Shown here: one piece after another, positions 33,889 through 44,700 of the stretch
Layout: the number at the start of each line of letters is the position of its first letter
Numbering within the stretch: the first letter of the stretch is position 1
Source of the DNA: Nicotiana tabacum
Taxonomy: Eukaryota > Streptophyta > Magnoliopsida > Solanales > Solanaceae
Direction: 5' to 3'
DNA: 64,000 nt
Assembly: GCF_000715075.1 (NCBI RefSeq)
Contig: NC_134095.1
Location: 61,004,419-61,068,418, forward strand
Notes under the pieces: generated by a model
What the model saw: the letters and a program-made list of their open reading frames with translations, nothing else
Databases searched by the model: none
What the model was told of the DNA's origin: nothing
Program-made: the position numbers and the translations under genes

Positions 33889-34629
33889 GTGGGTGTCAAT
33901 CAATCTTTAAAGACGGACTAAACCGATCAGACCGTGCCGAACCTAATATTAGGTTTCTTTTTATAAAAATATGTGTTTTTATATTAATCTATAGCTATAC
34001 CGATAGTTAGGATAATTTTTTAATTTATCAAATAAATCGAAAAATACCAACGCTTGATAGAATAAATTTATATAAGATAAATATATTATATATATTACAT
34101 TTAAAAATATTAAAGCATTAAATCTTTTTCCTTGGACCTTGGAATTATGAAAAATGTTACAAACCAACAAGTAATTAAAACCTAAAGTCTCAACTCACAA
34201 ATCTATTTTGCTACTCCTACTAAAACTAAATTAACTCAGTATTCCAATAAGCTTGAGTAGCAAGCCACAAAATATTGAATATTTTTTCTCTTATATGATT
34301 TAGATTTCTCTTATCTTTGTTTTTTTTTTTACATTGTTGTAGATTAATAGTGGGATGAATCCCTATTTTAGCTATCTTTCATATTTTCTTGATTCATCGT
34401 CCATAGAATTTTGCCGAAGTCCTATAAAACTACATGCATCATCGCGTCCTAACTTCTATGAGGGACTCTTAATTACATTACATTTAAATAAATACCAAAA
34501 CTTAATTGTGCCGTACCGATACGGAATTGGAACGTTTACGAAAAGTTTTCTAATTTTAGTAACAGAAAAATTAGTACTTATGGTACAAATTTTATAAAGT
34601 GACCGGTCGAACTGAACGATTGACACCCC
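33889..34629. mobile_element. Non-autonomous hAT element, GGGTGTCAATC family, copy 1
   Basis: It has termini GTGGGTGTCAATC and GATTGACACCCC, with 8-bp flanks TGGGTTTA (33881-33888) and TGGGTTCT (34630-34637), six of eight identical. Internal sequence near 34110-34180 is homologous, inverted, to about 61850-61920 in copy 2 (CTTGGAATTATGAAAA, GTTACAAACCAACAA). No transposase. Confidence 0.75.
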
Positions 34630-34637
34630 TGGGTTCT

Positions 34638-35400
34638 AAATAGAATTTGCATTAGATTTTGCTAGATATTCTCCTACTTATAATAGTCCTCCATTTTAGC
34701 TGTGATTTCATTAACTTAAAAAAGACTCAGACTAAACTATCACTGCAAACCCTTCTAGTTTTACCTCAATGTCATAAGGGTATACATTAATGAACCTCTC
34801 TGTGCTGCTAGTTGTCATATGTAGTAGTATGTATGAGTTCAAAGCAAATCCCTGATTTTACGATTATGGAAAGCACCTAGTTTCTTTCATTCTTCTCACG
34901 TTAGTAACGATACATTAATAAATATCATTTGTGGCCTTTTGGATTTGATATAAATTCCTTGTTTTTCCAACACCCATTTAAGTTTTTTTTCCCCGTTTCT
35001 GTAGGCTTTTGCTTTTGGTTGGTAATGACTAATGAATATCAAGTGAACCTGTTTCTTCTTTATCGTCCTTGTAGAGTCCCTAAGAGTAAGCTCTATTACT
35101 TCAAAGTTTGATTGTTAACTCATAAGTTTGTATTGAATAGTTAGGTAAGCTACTATCCCAACCTTTTCAAGGCATCCCCAAGATCTTTTACTCAGAGATT
35201 TGATGACATATTTACTTTTACGGACCTAATTCAGCTAGTGTAGACTTAGCTATGGGGTTCCAGTGTTGCACGGATGTACAGAATCTGTTAAGTTAATATC
35301 GTGATTTGTGTTGTGAGCCAGCTTATTTTTCTATGTAAAGAACATTAATGTGAAAGAAAATCGACAATGGAAGAGGCAAAAGAAAAAAGAAAAAGAATAA
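34638..35400. other. Intergenic downstream of the ORP gene
   Basis: No gene, RNA or bounded repeat was recognised; a 60-codon ORF at 34929-35111 is Phe-rich without a domain. Confidence 0.5.
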
Positions 35401-35404
35401 AACC

Positions 35405-35410
35405 TTTATT
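35405..35410 (-). terminator. Candidate poly(A) signal of the ORP gene
   Basis: AATAAA on the minus strand about 145 bases past the stop codon at 35555. It is the nearest canonical signal, and gives a 3' untranslated region of plausible size. Confidence 0.5.
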
Positions 35411-35554
35411 ACGTGAAGGCATTCAAAGTACTTTACAAGTATGTCATGGACAATTTGCAGCTCCATTAAACTTTTCCACTACTGTATAATGAGATGTAAA
35501 ATATTTGGAAGAAAAGAAATAATAAGCCGGAAATGGCTAGAGCTCGCTCATTCT

Positions 35555-35716
35555 TTACATCTGATCAGACGGGATATGACCAAAAATATCAGGACATGCC
35601 TCCCACTTGCCCTTTTCCCTTGCTTCCCAATAACCACCAATGTAGCTGTAACTATCACCCCCTTTGTCTTTTGCAAACCACCGCGGCTTCCAACCCCTCT
35701 CTTGCATTTTCCGAGC
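35555..35716 (-). CDS. ORP1C: ORP exon 10 and stop
   Basis: Residues 773-825 ([20 protein letters not shown] ... IPSDQM), ending TAA at 35557-35555. It contains the RGWKPRWF and YIGGYWEAR blocks typical of ORP carboxy termini. Confidence 0.92.
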   Translation of the reverse strand, partial: ARKMQERGWKPRWFAKDKGGDSYSYIGGYWEAREKGKWEACPDIFGHIPSDQM

Positions 35717-38700
35717 CTGCAAATAAGTAACAATAACTTGACTTGCTCATCTAGACACACAACAAATGCTAGTTTACGCATTCTATTACATTTTTAGAAC
35801 CAACAACTAGAATATGCACTTTTTTCAGGATTAAACGGAAGTTTTAAGCTAAAAAACGCAAATCATCTACTTAACATCTATCAATAAAAGAGGCCGGATT
35901 TGTTCAGAGTTCTTAGAAAATTAGTTAAGAATGCAGTGGGTAGAAATCTGAAGCAATAATGGGCACAAGGCAGGAAACTGGAAACAAACTGCAATACAGT
36001 TCTCTTCTCAAAAGTAAATGAACAAACAAGGAAAAAAGAATTTCCTCTCATTTCCTAGTCGGCTCATGAATTTCACCTTTGAACAAAAGAGTATTGGCTG
36101 TTAAAGTTACCTGTCGCTGCCGTTCCTCAAGTCGCAACTTTTCTGAATTGGCCCTGTCATACTCCCCATTCTCCAAGCACCTTTGATCAGGTCTAAGTCT
36201 AGAATCTGTTGGTGGCAGCTGGTCCTATAAATAAAATGATATTAAAACCAAGGTCATCCAGGAACGGAACGAATGTGGAGAGTTAAAGTTATCTACTAAG
36301 GTAAGAGCAGATGACGTGTGCAGATGATTACACACAATTTTATATCACTACTGCTTTACTATGGCCACAAATCTAACAGCACAACTATCTAAATTAAAGC
36401 CTGAAAACTTCCTAGTACATTGCAATGAAGCTCAATGGGGGTTAAGGATGAAATTTCAGCAGGCAGCCTAGAAACAAAACCTAAACTTGGATTAACAAAA
36501 TAGGTACTAAAGAGGGCTTTCAGATCCATCAGTAACAATCAGTGCCAACAAATTAGCTGCCCAAGAAGGCGATTGTTCAAAGAAAACAAATCTATATCCT
36601 ACCTTCAGTCCGGGGATGAGCTCATTCATTGTAATTGCAAAGCGTGTCAGGTTATATCTAGTAGGATTTTTGGGAGGTTTGCTCCGCTTCCACAGCAAAT
36701 GAGCCTCAGAGACAGAATCAAATCCTTTTCCTATGGAACAATCTCCATTCACATAGTGCATGCTCTCATCCCACTTCCCGAATAGTGTAGCTACTGTCTT
36801 CCCACTCCTGTCTTGGACTATTCCCTGTACCTGCAAATAGAAAATTTAGAAGCAACATGCTCAGTCTGAAGCTAAATCAGTCCAACTTATACAATAAACA
36901 ATTTCTCCAGAAGAAAAAAAAAAGGGATAACATCCCTCGTGCCAATTACACAGAATTTGCCAACTCAAGAAACTACCAAAGAAACCCCTTCAGACATCAA
37001 AGATACAGTGAGGCACAACTGGGATCCTAGTACTTTGTCTACAGTTCCTTTAAGTATGACTTGCAGGCCACAGAAGAATCATTTAGCATAGGTGTCTCAT
37101 TTTTCTCCTCTCCTCCTTCTGCGGGTGAACAGCATATTGATTACTTCCAGCTTTTAGAGCTTTGAAAAAATAATTTGTGCATTTAAACACGAATCGCTTT
37201 CAGTTTTCTCCTACCGATTTAATTTACTAAATCAGCTAACATCGTAGCATCTTTGTGCTAGACCTTTCTTCTATGAAATGTTAACAATTCAAAGAGCACA
37301 GGGTTTAATTACCTAAGGAATTTTACAAGGAATCTTTTGCACCAAAAAACAAAGCAGGAAATCTGAATGAACCACCTTTTTATCAGTTCAACTCTCTGAG
37401 CACACATGAATTGCACCCTAGACAAATGTTGCTTTTACTCTAATCTTTGTTGCGGCATAGCCTAGTTCACAATAACCTCAAGCTAGGGAAAAATTTCCAT
37501 AAAGATACATCCACAGCATGTTCGGATTATTACAATTCTGTTCTCATAATAGTCTAATGCTAAACTTCAGAGAGTGGAAGCATCAAAAGATGAGGTTTCT
37601 TGCATTTTCATGCAGGATGCTGAGAATGGAAAGAACCTGGTGGGGATTCCGGTCTATAATTGACTGCTCCTTGAATTTCAGCTTACAAGAGTAGTTATGA
37701 CTTCCTTGTATGCGCATTGTTCCATAGTGATCACAATACAGCTTTCCCAAAATCAGATTGTATATCGATGTAGTTACCTATTACAGATTATTCCCATGTT
37801 ATAGATGAGCTTGACATATAACAAAATTTAATCATTATGTAATGATTAAATAAAGGATAAATATCCAAGTGTCCACATGCAAATACCTTGCTCCATTGGA
37901 AGATTTCTCCATCATCAAATTCAAGAGTCAATATACCAACAGGATCCAGCTGAATTGAGCGACCCCAAAATTTGCTCTTTAAAATACTATCTCCCCAGAA
38001 TTTCCATCCTGTGCCCTCACAATGGCATGCTATTATCATGGGATGATGACTTACCTATACAAGGAGAGAATATATCAGACATCAGCGACATGCTCTCTAG
38101 CAGCCTTGAAAACATTTCAAGGGACAGACTCTTGCTTGCAATTAATTGTCACCCGACAAGAGAGGATTGCTCAAGTGGTAAGCATCCTTCACCTCCAACC
38201 TTGAGGTTGTGGGTTCGAGTCACCAAGGGAGAAAAATAGGGAGCAAAATAGGGAGGCGTTAAAAAAAATGTCACCCAAAAAAAGAAGAGCCACTGGGGAA
38301 GTAACGCACATTTAACTCCACCAATCTCCCAAACTTCCTCCTCAAGCCCTCTCAACAGAGACTGACAAAAATTACTTCTTAATTACCACAAAGAACCTCC
38401 ACGAATACAGTTGCTTCAGGAAATCAAAAGAATGCGAAGACGGGAAAAATGAAAAGCATAAATAGAAACACAGTGATTCCATAAACATCAATTTCATGAT
38501 AGGTTGGAAGCTCGTAATGGCCATTGTCTGTATGTCTCCGCCATAATCAGAAACTAAAGAAGAACACCGTGAAGAGAGAAAAATTATTAGAGACTGATAA
38601 CTGATTACATAAACAAAATGACACCTTCTCTGAAAAAAACCGGAGGCCTTTATCTGGATAGTCAGCCTCATAAGTCTCCCCTAACAACGGATTGAATGGT

Positions 38701-41700
38701 TTGCAAATCCGTCCTTCAGTAGAGGCATATGCAGATACGGCAAATGCTGCTACATTGAGAATCCTCATCAGGCTGTCACCCTATCAATAACATAAGATTG
38801 AAATCAGAACCTTGCACAGATAGTGCAAAATGGCTAACACATAATGCTTATGTGAATAAATGTCAACTAAGATGGAAAAGCACTAGAAAGTTTCTGATGA
38901 AGGAAAAGCACTCAAAATGATGAAGAATCTTTTCCTTTATTTTAACATTTACCAATTACAATGAACGTAGACAGCACAACCTCATATTACAGGTATTAGG
39001 ATGAGGACAATGACCCCTGAAAACAGGTTAAAGTTTGTACATAATGGTGAATAAGAAGAAAGACGAAAAGAAGTGATGACCATTAGTCTTGCCAGAAAAA
39101 ACAACTGAAAGTGAGCGACTTAATTATAAGCATCAATTCAGAGTTGAGATGGCACGACAGCTGTATGACCACACCAATAAAAACATAACCGTACTTGCTG
39201 CAGAGACATCACAACTGAAAGTGAGCGACTTAATTATAAGCATCAATTCAGAGGTCAGATGGCATGACAGCTGTGTGAACACACCAATAAAAACATAACC
39301 TCAGTTGCTGCAGAGACATATGCCAACAGACCAGGAAAGAAAGCAAAAGTCTGTAAGCTCACCTATGAGTGAAGGGAGTTCAAGAAGATACCAATGTGTC
39401 ATGCCAGTGACCATGTAATGATCATACTTGCTTTTGCAGAAACGAAAAGTACACTTAGTTCATCCATGGAAAAAAAGCAACAGACAGGGCGCCCCGTAAA
39501 AGAGAGGGAGGAAATGGCATATCGTGAAGATCCGGGCGGCAAGGTGGAAAAATTACCATTAAGCTTTTCAAAGAATACATTTGCAGTCATCCCCATAAGA
39601 TAAATGCAAAATCAGCTACTTCTATGGACAATGAGAGATGAAGTTCGAATAGATTATTCCTAAGCTAAGGTAGAGCCACATTATATTCATTGTTTCAACT
39701 ACATGAAGAAACGGGTTCTTAGCAGATTAAATATATATCAATCAATCAAATACACTTCAATCCAAACAAAGTTGAATCGTTTTTATGAATCTTCTATCAC
39801 CTTTCTGTTCTATTATAAGAAGCGAAAATAATATATTTTCTGAATACTTGCAGAAGTAAAAGGCTAAGATATTCAGGCTGATTGAGAAAGAGAAGATCCA
39901 GTGATTTGGGGGAGAGAAAAGTCATTTGCCATCAATCACTTTGAGTACAGAAAAATCAAATAGATGACAAATGTGAAACAGAATATAAATTAGATAGGTA
40001 CGCACCAGTGGTTATACCAGGCTTGAACTATAGGAGTTCTAGAATTCAACTGCAATTGCAGAGCTTAGTACACATAATAATAATACCAAAGAAGTTGCAA
40101 ACAAGAACATATGAAGCTATACAAAATTGTTATGGGTTCATATACATGCAGCACCAGAATACAGAGGGCCAAGGGAATCTTCTCCTCCCCCTCTTGACTT
40201 AATCCCATGATTTATTTCCTCCTTTCTTGCAGGTGTGGGAAATTAATTTAAAGTATCTTCAAACTTCAAAGCAATACCAGTGACAAAAACCATCAGTACA
40301 GACGGCACAAAAATTTGGCACAAAAAATTTGGCACGCAAATCATACAACATGGAGAGAAGATCGTGGCCAAAAATCATTTCAAGCATTTAGCAAACGAGA
40401 ATTCAAAAATATATACAATATCTATGCTATTATCCTTCTTTGGGTTTAGTTCAGCTAATTTATGGGGAAAGGTAAAAAGTAATAAAGGAACCACATCTTG
40501 ATTATCCTGTGCATCAGAAAAATCCCCAAATAATCTTAACACGATGAAGATGCATTACTTTTACTAATACAGGACAAATTACTGTGTCCAAATAATTCTA
40601 ATAAAACTATCCAAATGGTGAAGAGAACTTATTTGCTTACCCTTCTTCCCCATTCTGAAGCCCGATCAAGAAGGTATGAGTACTCCAAGTCTTCAAACGA
40701 TTTTTGCAAGGAAGAAAGTGGTTCATTGAAGTACACAGGGAGGCACACTTTTGTGAGATCCTTCCCGATGTTGTCTTTAATCATCGACCACAGACTGACT
40801 CCTTTCTCTTTCTCAATGGGATTAGGCAATTTCTTACGACGCTTGACATGAGGAAACTTGGTTCCAACTGATCTAATAACAGGGTCAACACTTTCATCAG
40901 ATGCATATGCATACAGATCATCCTCGTCTGAAGAGAAAGATGATGTTCGAAAATCAGAACCACTGCTTTTAAAAGAACTTGATGAAAGAAAATCCCTAGT
41001 GTCAAAAAAGGCATTCTCTTCATCATCAGTATCTTCCTCAGCAGCATCAACTCTTTCATTGTCATCCTCCGATTCACTTGCACTTGCTTCTGGAACAAAC
41101 ATCCAAGAGGATTAAAAGTTAAGGATAAAGATGGTGAACACAAAATGTATCCATGCTGAACACACCACAGTGATCCTCTTGATCTGCAGAAAGTCAAACC
41201 AAATCACATCGGATGTGAAACCCTTCAAAAAAAAATTAGACTCTCCATGTATCATTTTATATGGCGGTGTTTGACTAGGCACAAAGTATAAGAAAGAAAA
41301 GACTTTTGACACATACCAAAAGTTCACTTAAAACTTGTGCTCTTAAACGTGTCATGTCATTTCCATGTCGATAAGAGCGTGTCATTAACGGTAAAATGGA
41401 AAATTTGAAGTTGATTAGTTTCCAAATATAGGAATTTGCTGTTCTTTTGGAGCAGACTAGCAGGAGAGAGTGTCATATAAAATGGAAAACAAATGGAGTA
41501 GCACTTTATGGAATATTGAAAAATAGGGAATCTTAAGACGAAACAAAAATATGACAATCTTGATTCAGTTTTACCAATGGCAACAATTTGGAACAATATG
41601 TACCAAAGTAAAACGAAGACAAAAACAAATCGAGTCATACCACTGTATTTATCCTGCCTTAATCTAGTAGATGGCCCGACATCTTTCCACTGTCTTTGAC

Positions 41701-44700
41701 TCTCATCAACCACAGTATTCTCTAAATCGACCTTTTCTGTCTGCAAAACAAAGATCCAATACTTTATCACAAACGGCAAAGAGAAGGAGAATTCCAACAG
41801 ATCTGGTCGCACAAAATCATAAGCATACAGAGCCTTTCTGGTGGCCAATAATGTCATTGTCATCTTTCTTTCTTTTTTCTTTTTGATCAAGTAAAGTGGT
41901 TATTGTCATCTTTCAATTGATGAATTGCTGAAGCAAATCATCTTACATATAGTGAAGTCATATTGACACATGTTAAATGGAAGAGAAAGAGAATGTTCAC
42001 AGAAAAGCAACACTGTGACTGAATTATCTAGACCAAATACGTGGCAGTGTTGTCAAAGGCGCACTTAAGCCCTGAAGCGAGGCTCAAAACACGTTGAGCG
42101 CTTCGTGTCGCTTTGTGGGCGCTTTAGTGTCGCATCAAAGCTCTAAGGCATATTTTTCCTTCCCAATGAGTGTAATCCTGAAATGGCGACCTTAAACAAT
42201 TGATATTTCACTTTATCGTGAATTTTTTTTCAATTTCTTTGTCCATCTAATTGTTATTCATGCTTATAATGATTATTAGTCTTGGACCACATGCATATTT
42301 TTACTTTTCTCCCGTTGCGCCTTTTTTCATTAAAGCCCACGCTTTATTTGCACTTTGCGCTTAAAGCCCCAACGGACCTTAGAGCTTTTTTGCGCTTTTC
42401 GCCTTTGATAATACTGATACGTGGTACCACCACAAACCCTACACCACATCAAAATAGAAAACAACCTTTCTCCAGTGTGGATCGATCCTATTGAATCAGA
42501 AATAACTAGAAGATAAAAAAGACAACTGTAAATATTTGGCACTTATCGGGCATTAGCACATATCTCCCTTCTTTCTAGCTCAGAATAACAGTATCAAGGC
42601 TATCCCATCCATGGGTGCTTCTATAAGTTCTATGGTGCTTGTCACAAGAGAAATGGAGGTCAATATTAAAGCCTGAAAACTCAAGAGTTTTGGGTTAATA
42701 TCTCCAATGTCAGATATAATATAATAATCAAAACCACGAAGGTCAGAACTAAATCTGGAAAGCTAAGTGGGCAATGAGTTTTAACTACTTCGCTCAACAA
42801 ATATCCAGCGACAAGACCAGCAACCTGCAGGAGGGGTGGGTGTAAGGTGTTGGTCTAAAATTGCAAAATCAAGTCTGTCCGAGAAGACAATGAAAGAACA
42901 ATAGAAAAAGAAAGACTTCTTGTCTTTGGGAAGAACAAAAAACCATAGTAGTAGTCTGCAAGCTACACCTCTTTATTTATTCCTTATTTATGAAGTTTGC
43001 ACCAACATCAAGAACAGATCAAACATTTGAATGGACATCCCAACTACGTAGCACGTCATTGTATCTAATTCCAGATATTGCATATAACAGAATCCCTAAT
43101 GTAGAATCGCTATCGTTTATTCAAATAAGTTTACTGACCATTAACATGCCCATAACATCAAAACCATATGAGAGGAAGTCTAAAAGACATATAAGTGCAG
43201 GTAGACATAGTAAGTAAAAAAAAAACTTTAGAAATACCGGCATCAACCTTAAAGTGCATATATCCAACTGCACACCCGTCCAATGACAGAACTAATAGGA
43301 CGTTTGCAGAACAAGTGTCTAATACTGAGCAAGTTCGTATTTTCCTCCAATTTTTTAAATTCAGATATACTTGTCATCCCTTCAGAAAAAATGGGTAACT
43401 GAACTAAGTGCCACTTCGGTTACTAATTTCTGATTATGTTTCACTTTTATGTTCTGAAATTTTTCTTCGAAATGATAAAACATGAAAAAATCTTATCATA
43501 CTTTTTCTCTGGGGGAGGGGGAAATGAACTTGTTAAAAACCAAAAGTTTCCAACTCTTTGATTGAATGAAACCCAAGCCCTGAAATGAGGTATAGATGTC
43601 TCATCTAGCTTCTTCATTTAGTATTTCACATTACGATTACAGAATAAATCCAGTAGGTAAACGATGAGGCTCCTACTCTAGATGTAGACATTAATATTAT
43701 TTTATTTTTTTAATTTAGTATTTTAAGACATGTTGCTCAACCAATATTGAAATACAATGCAACTTATCTATTGTCAGCTCTGTTCGAAACCATAAAAAAA
43801 AATTGGTATGCCCATCAAGACTTTTAATTGATAGTGTTAATTATCTTTCTTGGTAAATTAAAGTTAGATAATTAAAGACTAAAAGAGTGTTACTATTTAT
43901 AGCGTCTCCTTAATCTTCAAAAAATTCATATACTGAAACTTAACCTTTATCCTTTAGCTTTGGATCCCCATCTCTCTTAACGACTATAATTTCAAATATT
44001 ACTCCAAAAAATTGTGCCCATTTAACTAAGACAAATGATATGGCATCGAGGGAGCATATCCAAAAGCAAGACATTTCACCGCAAATGGGAAGACAACAGA
44101 AAGAAGGAAAAAAAAAAGAGAAGATAGGGTCGATAAATGACAAAATAAGGAAAGAGGACACAGTTGGAAATATGATCACGTTAGGCATCAAAACTCTGTT
44201 ATTTTTCTCCTTCCTTATGCAAGTTAATAAAGTTTCCAATTCATAAAACAATCAGAATTCTGCACTTCTAAGAACTGAAGGGCCGTCCACTTCGATTGTC
44301 ATACTCTCTTTCTCCTTCCTAAGACAAGACGCATCAATTGTTTCTCTCTCTCTTCCCCAGGTCCAAGCAGCTGTGCTCTGCATGTAAGTTTCGTCACTTC
44401 CCATTCTTCTTCCTCCTCCTTCCCCTTCTCTCCATCATCAGAGATCCTCTTCAATTCAGCTCCTTTAAGCCAATGAAGGACACTAGCTAATAAGGCCAAA
44501 CTGCACATCCACGTAATGCCGCAAGCAAAATGGCTTGGTATCTAATGAAACATCTACACATGTTATGTCCATCGCATCAACAGTGCATATCACTATACAT
44601 TCACCTTCTATACACAGCCTTACCATGTATTGGAAGGGAATGTTTCCATGGCTCCAGCTATTAGCCTCTAAGTCAGATCCATTTGATCTTTTTGAAACTT

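Noticed and set aside
38160..38230. tRNA gene candidate with A- and B-box motifs
   Set aside because: Box motifs fit, but cloverleaf pairing is poor and an A-rich tail follows, so it is a tRNA-derived SINE.
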